DNA of 64,000 bases, from positions 107,433 to 171,432 of the forward strand of contig NZ_BDMM01000007.1 in NCBI RefSeq assembly GCF_002157625.1. The letters are read 5' to 3'. This DNA comes from Brevundimonas sp. SH203 (GTDB lineage Bacteria; Pseudomonadota; Alphaproteobacteria; Caulobacterales; Caulobacteraceae). Below the pieces are notes generated by a model. The model saw only the letters and a list, made by a program, of their open reading frames with translations, ran no database searches and was not told where the DNA came from. Below are positions 53,057 to 63,813 of the stretch, in pieces. Positions within the stretch are counted from its first letter, which is position 1, and every line of letters begins with the position of its first letter. A program made the translations under genes and the position numbers.

Positions 53057-53851
53057 GTGTCCCAGACCCAAACCGATCCCAAGGACGACGGCCTGCGTCT
53101 GCGCGCCCGGCTGCGCTACCTCTATCACGGCTCCCAGCCGCCGGCGGTGCGGTTCCGCCTGACGGTGATCGCGGTCGATCTGGTCATCATCGGCTTCTTC
53201 CTGGCCGCCCCGATCCTGAAGAACATGGGCTGGGCCTTCTATGCGGTCGACTATCTGATCGCGGCGGTGCTGGCGACGGACCTGGCGGCGCGGGCCTACG
53301 CCTATGCGGACATCAAGGACTGGCTGAAGCGGCCCATCGTCTGGGTCGACCTGTTCGTCCTGGCGACCCTGTTGTTCCCGGCCTGGCTGTTCAACCTGGG
53401 CTTCCTGCGGATGCTGCGGCTGTGGACCCTGCTGAACTCGGACTTCTTCTGGCGCACGGTGGGGCGCCGGTTCGACGATACGCGGGTGGAGGCCATCGCC
53501 CGCGCCCTGGCCAATCTGGTCACATTCGTCTTCGTGGCGACCGGCTTTGTCTATGCGACCTTCCGGGGGCATGACGGGATTTCGGGCTATGTCGATGCGC
53601 TCTATTTCACCGTGGCGACCCTGACCACGACCGGGTTCGGCGACGTGACCCTGCCGGGGCCTTGGGGGCGGCTGTTGTCCATCGCCGTCATGCTGGTGGG
53701 GATCACCCTGTTCCTGCGGCTGGCCCAGGCCCTGATCAAGCCGCACAAGGTCCGTTATCCGTGCGAGGCCTGCGGTCTGCAGACCCACGATCCCGACGCC
53801 GTCCACTGCAAGGCTTGCGGAAATCTGCTGTGCATTCCCGACGAGGATTGA
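53057..53851 (+). CDS. Potassium channel with C-terminal zinc ribbon
   Basis: A 264-residue ion channel protein. The first ~150 residues hold voltage-sensor-like helices (VIAVDLVIIGFFLAAPIL, YLIAAVLATDLAARAY, WVDLFVLATLLFPAWLF, LRMLRLWTLLNS). The pore (VDALYFTVATLTTTGFGDVT) contains the K+ selectivity filter TTTGFGD, followed by the last helix (LLSIAVMLVGITLFLRLAQA). An additional C-terminal zinc ribbon has two CxxC pairs, CEAC and CKAC, about 19 residues apart. The role is a guess beyond K+ conductance. It starts with GTG at 53057. Confidence 0.88.
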   Translation: MSQTQTDPKDDGLRLRARLRYLYHGSQPPAVRFRLTVIAVDLVIIGFFLAAPILKNMGWAFYAVDYLIAAVLATDLAARAYAYADIKDWLKRPIVWVDLFVLATLLFPAWLFNLGFLRMLRLWTLLNSDFFWRTVGRRFDDTRVEAIARALANLVTFVFVATGFVYATFRGHDGISGYVDALYFTVATLTTTGFGDVTLPGPWGRLLSIAVMLVGITLFLRLAQALIKPHKVRYPCEACGLQTHDPDAVHCKACGNLLCIPDED

Positions 53852-53942
53852 GGCGGTGTGACAAATCGGTCCGGCCGTCCGACTTGCCGATGGATGCGCC
53901 GTCGCTAAGGTGCCGGCTTCGTTTTCGGGGACCGCCCAACCA

Positions 53943-56120
53943 ATGATCCGTTCGTCCGCCGCCGCGCTCGCGGCCCTTCTCGCCTCCACCAGCTTGACCT
54001 CGGCAGCCATGGCCCAGACCGCGTCCCCGACTTCCGCCCCCGCGCCCGCGGGCGGCTTCGCCTCCAGCGAGGCGACCGACCCCTATGTCTGGCTGGAGGA
54101 TGTGGACGGCGAGCGCGCCATGGCCTGGGTGCGCGAGCATAACGCCCGCTCGCTGGGCGTGCTGCAGGGCGATCCCCGCTACGAGGCCCTGCATCAGGAA
54201 GCCCTGGCCATCGTCCAGGCCCAGGACCGCATTCCCGCGCCCGGCTTCACCCATGATGGCCAGATCGACAACTTCTGGCAGGACGCCCAGCACGTTCGCG
54301 GCCTGTGGCGCCGCACGACGCTGGACAGCTATCGCACCGCGACGCCGGAATGGCGGACGATCCTGGACGTGGACGCCCTGGCCGCCGCCGAGGGCCAGAA
54401 CTGGGTCTATAAGGGCTCGACCTGCCTGCAGCCCGAGGAACGCTACTGCCTGATCAGCCTGTCGAACGGCGGCAAGGATGCGGTGACGCTGCGCGAGTTC
54501 GACAGCGTCGAGGGCAAATTCGTCGAGGGCGGCATCGTCCTGCCCGAATCCAAGGGCGGCGCCTCCTGGATCGACAAGGACACGCTGCTGGTTTCGCGCG
54601 ACTTCGGCCCCGGCACCCTGACCAACTCGGGCTATCCAATGGTGGTCAAGCGGATGAAGCGCGGCCAGAGCCTGGACCAGGCCGAGACCCTGTTCACCGG
54701 CCAGCCGACCGACGTGGCCGTGTCCGGCTATACGCTGCGCGACGCGGACGGCGTGGTGAAGGCGGTCCTGATCAACCGTTCGGTGGACTTCTATTCGTCC
54801 GAGACCTGGCGCGTGACAGACGACGGCGCCCTGACCCAGCTGCAACTGCCGCCCAAGTCCGACATCAGCGGCCTGGTCGACGGGCGGCTTCTGGTGTCGC
54901 TGAAGCAGGACTGGACCGCGCCCTCGGGTCAGGACTTCAAGACCGGCGACCTGATCGCCTGGCCGCTGGAGGCCTGGCTGGCCGATCCCAAGACCCCGGC
55001 CCAGCTGGTGCTGCGCCCGACCGAGCGTCAGGCCATCGAGGGCGTCAACGTCACCCGCAACCGCCTGGTCGTGGCCCTCTACGACAATGTGCGCGGGTCG
55101 TTGCGGGTCTATACGCCGGGCGACGGAGAATGGGCGTACACGACTCTGGACCTGCCCCAGAACGTCTCGGTCGGCGTCGGCTCGGCGTCGGAAAGGGACG
55201 ACAAGGTCTTCGTCAGCGTCACCGGCTATCTGAACCCGTCCAGCCTGTGGCTGGCCGATGCGGCGACCGGCGCGGTCGATCAGGTCAAGTCCATGCCGGC
55301 CAAGTTCGACGCGACGGGCATGACGGTCGACCAGCACGAGGCCCGATCCGCCGACGGGACGATGATCCCCTATTTCGTGGTGCATAAGGCGGACATGCCG
55401 CTGAACGGCTCCAACCCCACGCTGCTCTATGGCTACGGCGGGTTCGAAAGCTCGCTGCTGCCCGGCTATTCGGCGACGGTCGGGAAGCTGTGGCTGGAGC
55501 GTGGCGGGGTCTATGTGGTGGCCAATACGCGCGGCGGCGGCGAGTTCGGCCCCCGCTGGCACGAAGCGGCCCTGCAACAGAACCGCCAGCGCGCGCACGA
55601 GGATTTCCAGGCCGTGGCCCTGGACCTGATCGCGCGCGACGTCACCAGCCAGCCGAAACTCGGCATCATGGGCGGCTCGCAGGGCGGGCTGTTCATGGGG
55701 GCGATGCTGACCCAGCGTCCGGACCTGATCAACGCCGCCGTCATCCAGGTGCCCCTGTTCGACATGCTGCGCTTCCACAAGCTGCTGGCGGGCGCCTCCT
55801 GGATCGGCGAATACGGCGACCCGGACATCCCCGAACAGCGCGCCTGGATCGAGCAGTATTCGCCCTATCAGAACCTGCGCCCGGGCCAGCCCTACCCCGA
55901 GGTCTTCATCCACACCTCGACCAAGGACGACCGGGTCCATCCGGGTCATGCCAGAAAGGCGGCCGCGCGGCTGGAGGAACTGGGCTATCCGGTGCTGTTC
56001 TACGAGAACACCGACGGCGGCCATGCGGCGGGGGCGAACCTGCGAGAGACCGCCCGGCGGCTGGCGCTGGAATACACCTATCTGTCGCGCCGTCTGATGG
56101 ACACGCCGGCGCAGCAGTAA
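53943..56120 (+). CDS. S9 family prolyl oligopeptidase, secreted
   Basis: A 725-residue prolyl oligopeptidase-type serine peptidase, starting at ATG 53943 with a signal peptide (MIRSSAAALAALLASTSLTS cut near AMAQ). The N-terminal beta-propeller segments include TDPYVWLEDVDGERAMAWVR and LWRRTTLDSYRTATPEWRTI. The C-terminal alpha/beta hydrolase domain has the nucleophile in LGIMGGSQGGLFMG and the catalytic His in NTDGGHAAG. It has 31% or more apparent similarity by eye to the second S9 gene downstream, so this is a tandem duplicate. It is probably periplasmic. Confidence 0.93.
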   Translation: MIRSSAAALAALLASTSLTSAAMAQTASPTSAPAPAGGFASSEATDPYVWLEDVDGERAMAWVREHNARSLGVLQGDPRYEALHQEALAIVQAQDRIPAPGFTHDGQIDNFWQDAQHVRGLWRRTTLDSYRTATPEWRTILDVDALAAAEGQNWVYKGSTCLQPEERYCLISLSNGGKDAVTLREFDSVEGKFVEGGIVLPESKGGASWIDKDTLLVSRDFGPGTLTNSGYPMVVKRMKRGQSLDQAETLFTGQPTDVAVSGYTLRDADGVVKAVLINRSVDFYSSETWRVTDDGALTQLQLPPKSDISGLVDGRLLVSLKQDWTAPSGQDFKTGDLIAWPLEAWLADPKTPAQLVLRPTERQAIEGVNVTRNRLVVALYDNVRGSLRVYTPGDGEWAYTTLDLPQNVSVGVGSASERDDKVFVSVTGYLNPSSLWLADAATGAVDQVKSMPAKFDATGMTVDQHEARSADGTMIPYFVVHKADMPLNGSNPTLLYGYGGFESSLLPGYSATVGKLWLERGGVYVVANTRGGGEFGPRWHEAALQQNRQRAHEDFQAVALDLIARDVTSQPKLGIMGGSQGGLFMGAMLTQRPDLINAAVIQVPLFDMLRFHKLLAGASWIGEYGDPDIPEQRAWIEQYSPYQNLRPGQPYPEVFIHTSTKDDRVHPGHARKAAARLEELGYPVLFYENTDGGHAAGANLRETARRLALEYTYLSRRLMDTPAQQ

Positions 56121-56128
56121 GTCCAAAG

Positions 56129-56259
56129 TCCGCTCATCCCCGCGAAGGCGGGGACCCAGTGCTTTCGCAAGGTTCGGCGGCTGGGATCGCGTTCAGTAAG
56201 AGACGGGCGACGCCGAACGCCCAAAGGTCTGGGTCCCCGCCTTCGCGGGGATGAGCGGA
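56129..56259. repeat. 31-bp inverted repeat between the two S9 genes
   Basis: TCCGCTCATCCCCGCGAAGG (start of a perfect 31-bp arm, 56129-56159) and its exact complement at 56229-56259, with a 69-bp centre. The GCTCATCCCCGCGAAGG-type sequence is a common intergenic palindrome in alphaproteobacteria, and each arm carries an internal CCCCGC...GCGGGG hairpin. It fills nearly the whole gap and may terminate the first gene. Confidence 0.9.
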
Positions 56260-56270
56260 GAGTCTAAGCC

Positions 56271-58481
56271 ATGCGTCACCTGATCCTGTCCGCCGCCATC
56301 CCGGCGCTTCTGATGGGCGCTTGCGCGACCGCTCAGGCGCAACAGCATGCCGAATATTCGGACCCGCCAGTCATGATCCCCCGTGAAGCGCCGCCCCACT
56401 TCCCGCGCGACCTGACCCCGGCCGGGGTCGCCGCCGCCGACGATCATCTGGCGCTGGAGCAGGTGGACGGCGCCGAGGCCATGGCCTTCGTCGCGGCGGA
56501 AAATCGGAAGTCGCTGGCCACCCTGACCGGCGATCCGCGCTACGAGACCTTCCGGGCCGAGGCCGAGGCCATACTGACGGCCACCGACCGCATCCCCAGC
56601 CCCTCCTTCCTGGGGGACGGGATCGCCAACTTCTGGCAGGACGCGGCCAATCCCAAGGGCGTGTGGCGGCGCACGACACTGGCCAGCTATCGCACCGCCA
56701 CGCCCCGGTGGGAGACGCTGCTGGACATCGACGCCCTGTCGAAGGCCGAGGGCAAGGACTGGGTGTTCAAGGGCGCCGACTGCCTGGCGCCCGACGACGC
56801 GCGCTGCCTGATCATGCTGTCGGACGGCGGCAAGGACGCGGTGGTGGTGCGCGAATTCGACATCCCGACCAAGCGGTTCGTGGACAGCGGCTTCAACCTG
56901 CCGGAGGGCAAGCACCGGATCGAATGGCTGGACCGCGACACGCTTCTGGTCGCCACCGACTTCGGCGCCGGAACCCTGACGGAGTCCGGCTATCCCTTCA
57001 TCGTCAAGACGCTGAAGCGCGGCCAGACCCTGGCCCAGGCGACCGAGGTTTATCGCGGCGAGCAGTCCGACGGCGGCTATGGCGTCAGCCCGACCGTCTA
57101 TCGCGACAGGGACGGCAAGGTCACCGCCGTCATCATCACCCGCCCGCTGGACACCTTCCGGTCGGAGACGTGGATACTGGCGAACGACGGTAAGGCGCAA
57201 AAGCTGAACCTGCCTGAGCGGGTCGGGGTCCACGGCGTCATCGACGGCCGATTGGTCTTCTCCCCGGACCAGGCCTGGCGCTTCGATGGTCAGGACTACA
57301 GGGCCGGATCGTTGCTGGCCCTGCCGCTCGGCGTGCTGGGAGACCCCCGACTGGATATCGCCATTGGCCGCGACTCCGCCGTCATCTTTCAACCGACCCC
57401 GCGTCAGGCCTTGCAGGACGTGGCGGTGCTTTCCGACACGGTCGTCGCCGCCGTGACCGACAATGTGGCGGGCGCCCTGATGCGTTTTCGCACCGAAGGC
57501 GCCGGTTGGGCGGCCGCACCGATCGCCGTGCCTGCCAACCTCGCCGTCGGCCTGGGCGATTCCTCAAAGTCGCGCGGCGTGGTGTTCGTCTCGACCCAGG
57601 GCTTCCTGGTCCCGCCGACGCTCAGCCTGGCCGCCGCCAACGCCGCGACCCTGACGACGCTGAAATCCGCCCCGGCCAAGTTCGACGCCTCGCGCGACGT
57701 GACCGAACAGTATGAGGCGACCTCCACCGACGGGACCAAGATTCCCTATTTCATCACCCGCCCGCGCGATATGAAGCTGGACGGGTCGAACCCGACCATC
57801 ATGCTGGGCTACGGCGGTTTCCAGGTCAGCCTGAACCCGGCCTACAAGCCCGAGATGGGCAAGCTGTGGCTGGAGCGAGGCGGGGTCTTCGTTCAGGCCA
57901 ATATCCGGGGCGGCGGCGAGTTCGGTCCCGACTGGCACCAGGCCGCATTGAAAGAGAACCGTCAGCGCGCCTTCGACGACTTCGCCGCCGTGGCCCGCGA
58001 TCTGGAGCAGCGCGGCGTCACTAGTCCGCGCCGCCTGGGCATATACGGCCGGTCGAACGGCGGGGTGCTGACCTCGGTGTCGATCACCCAGCACCCGGAA
58101 CTGTTCAATGCGGCGGTGATCGAAAGCCCGCTGGTGGACATGCTGCGCTATCAGGAGCTTCCGGCCGGCGCCTCCTGGATCGGCGAATACGGCGATCCGC
58201 GCATCCCCGCCGACGCCGCCTTCATCGCCCGCTATTCCGCCTATCAGCAGCTGCGCCCCGGCGCCGCCTATCCGCGCGTCTATCTGACCACCAACACCCG
58301 CGACGACCGCGTCCACCCCGGCCATGCGCGCAAGTTCGCCGCGCGTCTGGGCGACCTGGGCTATGACCACCTCTATTACGAGGACACGGCGGGCGGTCAC
58401 TCCAACGACGCCGATCCGGTCGCCAACGCCCGCCGCTGGGCCCGCCACTATGTCTATCTGTCGCAACAGCTGATGGATTGA
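56271..58481 (+). CDS. S9 family prolyl oligopeptidase, secreted or lipoprotein
   Basis: A 736-residue paralogue of the upstream S9 peptidase. The signal (MRHLILSAAIPALLMGAC) ends in a possible lipobox LMGAC, so it may be outer- or inner-membrane anchored. The propeller region parallels its neighbour (AMAFVAAENRKSLATLTGDP, WRRTTLASYRTATPRWETLL). The hydrolase domain has LGIYGRSNGGVLTSVSITQH as the nucleophile motif (GRSNGG, against GGSQGG in the neighbour) and catalytic His in DTAGGHSND. The two probably arose by tandem duplication and then diverged at the active site and at their signals. Confidence 0.93.
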   Translation: MRHLILSAAIPALLMGACATAQAQQHAEYSDPPVMIPREAPPHFPRDLTPAGVAAADDHLALEQVDGAEAMAFVAAENRKSLATLTGDPRYETFRAEAEAILTATDRIPSPSFLGDGIANFWQDAANPKGVWRRTTLASYRTATPRWETLLDIDALSKAEGKDWVFKGADCLAPDDARCLIMLSDGGKDAVVVREFDIPTKRFVDSGFNLPEGKHRIEWLDRDTLLVATDFGAGTLTESGYPFIVKTLKRGQTLAQATEVYRGEQSDGGYGVSPTVYRDRDGKVTAVIITRPLDTFRSETWILANDGKAQKLNLPERVGVHGVIDGRLVFSPDQAWRFDGQDYRAGSLLALPLGVLGDPRLDIAIGRDSAVIFQPTPRQALQDVAVLSDTVVAAVTDNVAGALMRFRTEGAGWAAAPIAVPANLAVGLGDSSKSRGVVFVSTQGFLVPPTLSLAAANAATLTTLKSAPAKFDASRDVTEQYEATSTDGTKIPYFITRPRDMKLDGSNPTIMLGYGGFQVSLNPAYKPEMGKLWLERGGVFVQANIRGGGEFGPDWHQAALKENRQRAFDDFAAVARDLEQRGVTSPRRLGIYGRSNGGVLTSVSITQHPELFNAAVIESPLVDMLRYQELPAGASWIGEYGDPRIPADAAFIARYSAYQQLRPGAAYPRVYLTTNTRDDRVHPGHARKFAARLGDLGYDHLYYEDTAGGHSNDADPVANARRWARHYVYLSQQLMD

Positions 58482-58539
58482 GGCGGGTTCACGCACTTAT
58501 GAGGCGATCCGCCCGACCGCGCCGTCTAAGAATGGGGCC

Positions 58540-59295
58540 ATGAAAGCTGCGGGCTGGGTCATTGCGGGCACGGTGATTGCGGGCGTCCTCGTGTCGGTGG
58601 GCGCTTCCGCCCAGCCGATGCGCGCGCGTCCCGTCGCCCCCCTCCGTCATGCCGTCGGCAATGCGCCGCCCGTGGTGATCGAACTGTTCACCGCCCAAGG
58701 CTGCGGCGGCTGTCTGGACGCCAATGCGGCGGTCGAGCGGGCGGCGAACGACCGGGGCGTGATCGCCCTGACCTATGGCGTCGACTACTGGGACTATCTG
58801 GGCTGGACCGACACCTTCGCCCAGCCCAAATTCTCGGAGCGTCAGCGCGCCTATCGGTCCGCGCTTCGCCTGCGCGGCGTCTCGACGCCGGAAGTGGTCA
58901 TCGACGGCCGCCGCCAGATGTCGGGCGCCCACGCCGCCCAGCTGGAGGCCGCCATCGTCGAAGAGGCCGGCCGCCTGAACTGGCCGCCCCAGATCGAGTT
59001 CCGCGAGACCGGCGACCGGGTCGGCGTCGGCTCGGGCCGTGCGCCTGTCGGCGGCGCCGAGGTCATCGCCGTCACCTATACGCCCGGTCCCCAGGTGGTT
59101 CAGGTCCGCACGGGCGAGAACCAGGGCCAGGCCGTGCGTCACATCAATGTGGTGCGCGACATCAAACGTCTGGGCGACTGGCGCGGCCGCCCGGTGCTGT
59201 TCCCCCTGCCCCGCGCCGCCGAGGGCCAGGCCGTCGTCGTCCTGGTCCAGGCCAAGAGCGACCGCCAGATCATCGGCGCGGCGACGCAGGATTGA
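58540..59295 (+). CDS. DUF1223 protein (thioredoxin-fold, secreted)
   Basis: The 251-residue product matches the DUF1223 family. A signal peptide (WVIAGTVIAGVLVSVGASA) is followed by VVIELFTAQGCGGCLDANAA with the CxxC pair (Cys55, Cys58), then VIALTYGVDYWDYLGWTDTF and YRSALRLRGVSTPEVVIDGR, the family hallmarks, and a beta-rich C terminus (GGAEVIAVTYTPGPQVVQVR). Thioredoxin-like redox function is assumed for the family and is not proven. Confidence 0.9.
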   Translation: MKAAGWVIAGTVIAGVLVSVGASAQPMRARPVAPLRHAVGNAPPVVIELFTAQGCGGCLDANAAVERAANDRGVIALTYGVDYWDYLGWTDTFAQPKFSERQRAYRSALRLRGVSTPEVVIDGRRQMSGAHAAQLEAAIVEEAGRLNWPPQIEFRETGDRVGVGSGRAPVGGAEVIAVTYTPGPQVVQVRTGENQGQAVRHINVVRDIKRLGDWRGRPVLFPLPRAAEGQAVVVLVQAKSDRQIIGAATQD

Positions 59296-59301
59296 GACCC
59301 G

Positions 59302-59349
59302 TCAGGTCTTGTTGATGGTCACGCCGCCGTCGACCGTCAGGCGCCCGCC
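59302..59349 (-). pseudogene. Remnant of an SDR dehydrogenase C terminus
   Basis: Read on the minus strand in a frame shifted from the phosphotransferase, the DNA encodes GGRLTVDGGVTINKT and a stop. This is the typical C-terminal end of a short-chain dehydrogenase/reductase (LTVDGG), with no gene body in front. The last codons of the phosphotransferase overlap it. The most likely origin is a deletion that removed an SDR gene and fused its tail to the phosphotransferase. Confidence 0.4.
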
Positions 59350-60434
59350 TTCTTCGCAAAGCCCCAGGCCGCGTCGCTGAGCGGACCGACCTGGGCGGCC
59401 ATGGTTTTGGCGTGGGCGCTGGCGGCGGTGCCGTCGCGGACCCGGCCGGCGATGCCCTGGCAGATGGCGGCCAGACGGAACAGATTGTAGGCGTAGAGCC
59501 AGTCCAGATTAGCGGGCCGCATCCCCGTGGCGGCGGCGTAGCGTTCGACCGTCTCCTCGACCGAGGGAATGCCCAGGGCCTCCAGATCGGCCCCGGCGAG
59601 GCCGTTACGCAGGCTGGCCGGAATGGCCCAGGCGATCAGCAGATAGGAGAAGTCGGCCATCGGATCGCCCAGGGTCGACAGCTCCCAGTCCAGCACGGCC
59701 CGGACCTCGGCGGGGTCGGGCGCCAGGATCATATTGTCCAGACGGAAGTCCCCGTGGACGATCCGGCTCGGCCCCTCGGGCGGCAGGCTGTCCGGCAGGA
59801 AGGCGATCAGCCGGTCCATCGCCGCGACGGGCTCGATCTCGGAGGCGCGGTACTGTTTGGTCCAGCGCCCGACCTGACGCGCGAAATAGTTTCCGGCCTT
59901 GCCATAGTCCCCCAGACCGATGGCGACGGGGTCGAAGGCGTGCAGTCGCGCCAGGGTGTCGGTCTGGGCCTCATAGATGGCGCGCCGTTCGGGCGGCGTC
60001 AGGCCGGGCAGTTTCAGATCCCAGAAAATCCGCCCCTCGACCTTGTCCATCACATAGAAGATCGAGCCGATCACGCCCTCGTCCAGGCACAGGGCATGGG
60101 GCCTGGCCACCGGAAACCCCTGGGCGGCGAGGGCGGAAATGACCTGATACTCGCGATCCACCGCATGGGCGCTGGGCAAGAGGACGCCGGGTGGCTTGCG
60201 CCGCAGCACATAGGCGGCGGTCGGGGTGGTCAGCTCATAGGTCGGGTTGGACTGTCCGCCCTTGAACTGGCGCACGGTCAGGGGACCGGCGTAGCCGGCG
60301 ACGTGTTCCGTCATCCAGGCGTCCAGCGCGGCCTCGTCCAGCCGGTAGCGGGCGTCGACCTCGCGCGTGCCGGAAAAGGCGCCTTGAGCATCCAGGTCGG
60401 AGGCGGGGGCGTCGGGAGAGGAGGCGTCGGTCAT
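59337..60434 (-). CDS. Phosphotransferase family protein (APH-like)
   Basis: A 365-residue member of the aminoglycoside-phosphotransferase-like kinase family, the type often linked with acyl-CoA dehydrogenases. It has VRQFKGGQSNPTYELTTPTA with AAYVLRRKPPG near the start, the Brenner motif IVHGDFRLDNMILAPDP and the metal-binding VLDWELSTLGDPMADFSY. The substrate is not known. The C terminus AKKAGA ends where an SDR tail begins in another frame, so the end may have been altered by a deletion, although the last conserved motifs are intact. Confidence 0.85.
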   Translation of the reverse strand: MTDASSPDAPASDLDAQGAFSGTREVDARYRLDEAALDAWMTEHVAGYAGPLTVRQFKGGQSNPTYELTTPTAAYVLRRKPPGVLLPSAHAVDREYQVISALAAQGFPVARPHALCLDEGVIGSIFYVMDKVEGRIFWDLKLPGLTPPERRAIYEAQTDTLARLHAFDPVAIGLGDYGKAGNYFARQVGRWTKQYRASEIEPVAAMDRLIAFLPDSLPPEGPSRIVHGDFRLDNMILAPDPAEVRAVLDWELSTLGDPMADFSYLLIAWAIPASLRNGLAGADLEALGIPSVEETVERYAAATGMRPANLDWLYAYNLFRLAAICQGIAGRVRDGTAASAHAKTMAAQVGPLSDAAWGFAKKAGA

Positions 60435-60483
60435 GGGCGGCCCGGTCCGTGTCTTTTGGCGTTTCCGTATCGCCGCCCGGGTC

Positions 60484-62001
<1,518 letters not shown>

Positions 62002-62057
62002 GAATTTTCTCCCTGCGGCGTCTTGGGCGGCGCCGACGTTGCGGTTTATGGGACCAT

Positions 62058-63038
62058 ATGACCACGCACAGTCCCAGCTATGAAGGCGTTCTGGACGCCG
62101 CCCGCCAGATCGACGGCGTCGCCGTTCGCACGCCCCTGATCGAGAGTCCCGCCCTGAACGCCGTCGTCGGGGGACGGGTGCTGATGAAGGCCGAGACGGT
62201 GCAGCGCGCCGGGGCCTTCAAGTTTCGCGGGGCCTATAACCGCGTCAGCCGCCTGACCTCCGAGGAGAAGCGGCGCGGCGTGGTGGCCTTTTCGTCCGGC
62301 AACCACGCCCAGGGCGTCGCCGCGGCCGCGGCCCTGGTCGGCGCGCCGGCCCTCATCGTCATGCCGTCGGACTCGCCCCAGGTGAAGGTCGACGGGGTGA
62401 TCGCCTTCGGCGGCGAGGTGCGGATGTACGATCGCTGGACCGAAAGCCGCGAAGCCATCGGCGCGGCCATCGCCGCCGAACGCGGGGCCGTGCTGGTCCC
62501 TCCGTTCGACGACCCCTTCGTCATCGAGGGCCAGGGCACGGTCGCCCTGGAGGTTCTGGACCAGGCGGATGCGCCGCTGGACCAGCTGCTCTGCGGCGCA
62601 TCGGGCGGCGGGCTGATGGCGGGGATCAATCTGGTGATGGCCGAACGCAGCCCGGCGACCTCGATCGTCGTGGTGGAGCCCGAAGCCTTCGACGACACCG
62701 CCCGGTCGCTGGCCGCCGGCGAGCGCGTCGGCCATCCGCAGGGGACGCCGTCGATCTGCGACGCCCTGATGGCGCCGATGCCGGGCGAACTGACCTGGCC
62801 GATCAACCGGCGCCTGGCCGGCGCCGTCGCCGTGTCGGACGCCGAGGTCGCCGAGGCGATGCGTTTCGCCTTCCGTCATCTGAAGCTGGTGATCGAGCCG
62901 GGCGGCGCGGTGTCCCTGGCCGCCCTTCTGACCGGCAAGGTTGAGACGAAAGGGCGCACGACCGCCATCGTCCTGTCCGGCGGGAACGTCGATCCGGCCC
63001 TCTACGCCCGGATCATCGAAGACCGTTTCGTCGCCTGA
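62058..63038 (+). CDS. Threonine/serine dehydratase-type PLP enzyme
   Basis: A 326-residue fold-type II PLP enzyme of the threonine ammonia-lyase/serine racemase-type family without a C-terminal ACT domain. The lysine motif is AETVQRAGAFKFRGAYNRV (PLP Lys in the FKFRGA segment), then VVAFSSGNHAQGVAAAAALV and the Gly-rich phosphate loop CGASGGGLMAGINLVM. It has GGAVSLAALLTG and IVLSGGNVDPALYARII near the end. It could serve in isoleucine synthesis or threonine/serine breakdown; the absence of an ACT domain argues against feedback-regulated IlvA. Confidence 0.9.
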   Translation: MTTHSPSYEGVLDAARQIDGVAVRTPLIESPALNAVVGGRVLMKAETVQRAGAFKFRGAYNRVSRLTSEEKRRGVVAFSSGNHAQGVAAAAALVGAPALIVMPSDSPQVKVDGVIAFGGEVRMYDRWTESREAIGAAIAAERGAVLVPPFDDPFVIEGQGTVALEVLDQADAPLDQLLCGASGGGLMAGINLVMAERSPATSIVVVEPEAFDDTARSLAAGERVGHPQGTPSICDALMAPMPGELTWPINRRLAGAVAVSDAEVAEAMRFAFRHLKLVIEPGGAVSLAALLTGKVETKGRTTAIVLSGGNVDPALYARIIEDRFVA

Positions 63039-63102
63039 GGGCTTTCCATCGCTCCGACGGTGGGCCAACCTCCCGCGAGGCGAACAAGGGAGCGAGGACA
63101 CG

Positions 63103-63558
63103 ATGACCCAGACGGGCGAACTCCAGGGACTGATCGGCCAGGAAGTCGGGCTGTCGAAATGGTTCGAGGTCGATCAGGCCCGGATCGACGCCTTCGCCGA
63201 CTGCACCGAGGACCATCAATTCATCCACGTCGATCCCGAGGCGGCGAAGGCGACGCCCTTCGGCGGAACCATCGCCCACGGCTTCCTGACGCTGAGCCTG
63301 GCCTCGGCCATGAGCTATGACGCGGTCGCGCCCCTGGATGGGGTGAGGATGGGCGTCAACTACGGCTTCGACAAGCTCCGCTTCCTGGCCCCCGTGCGCG
63401 CCGGTTCGCGCATTCGCGGCCGGTTCAAGCTCCTGTCCGCCGAGGACAAGGGCGGCGGTCGCTGGCTGCTGAAGCACGAACTGACCGTCGAGATCGAGGG
63501 CGAGGACAAGCCGGCCCTGATCGCCGAATGGCTGGGGATGCAGGTGGTCGCCGCCTAG
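63103..63558 (+). CDS. MaoC-family (R)-specific enoyl hydratase-like protein
   Basis: A 151-residue hot-dog-fold MaoC-type dehydratase starting at ATG 63103. It has the hydratase-2 motif FADCTEDHQFIHVDPEAAKA followed by TPFGGTIAHGFLTLSLASAM, with the Asp-His pair of the active site, and VNYGFDKLRFLAPVRAGSRI with RGRFKLLSAEDKGGGRWLLK. The substrate is presumably an acyl-CoA enoyl intermediate in fatty-acid or PHA-type metabolism. Confidence 0.92.
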   Translation: MTQTGELQGLIGQEVGLSKWFEVDQARIDAFADCTEDHQFIHVDPEAAKATPFGGTIAHGFLTLSLASAMSYDAVAPLDGVRMGVNYGFDKLRFLAPVRAGSRIRGRFKLLSAEDKGGGRWLLKHELTVEIEGEDKPALIAEWLGMQVVAA

Positions 63559-63813
63559 AGACAGGTCTGGGGCGGCCCGGTTGCGCGTTCAGGTTGGGCT
63601 ATGGTTCCGGTCTGGATTGTGACGTCGGAGCGGCCACAAATGAGCCGGTTGCTCTCGATTCGGTAAATTCACCTGTAGCATCAAGGCCACGATGGACGGC
63701 CAAGCCCGCCAACATGTCACCTTTTCGCCTCGACCTTTTATGGCAAGGCTGTTATGTCCCGCCTCAGGCGGTAATCCCGCCCCCTATTAACAAAGGCGGA
63801 GGGATACCCCCTT

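Noticed and set aside
53736..56126. A 796-codon frame antisense to the first S9 peptidase
   Set aside because: It has shadow composition rich in Arg, Gly and Gln with no motif; the plus strand encodes a complete peptidase.
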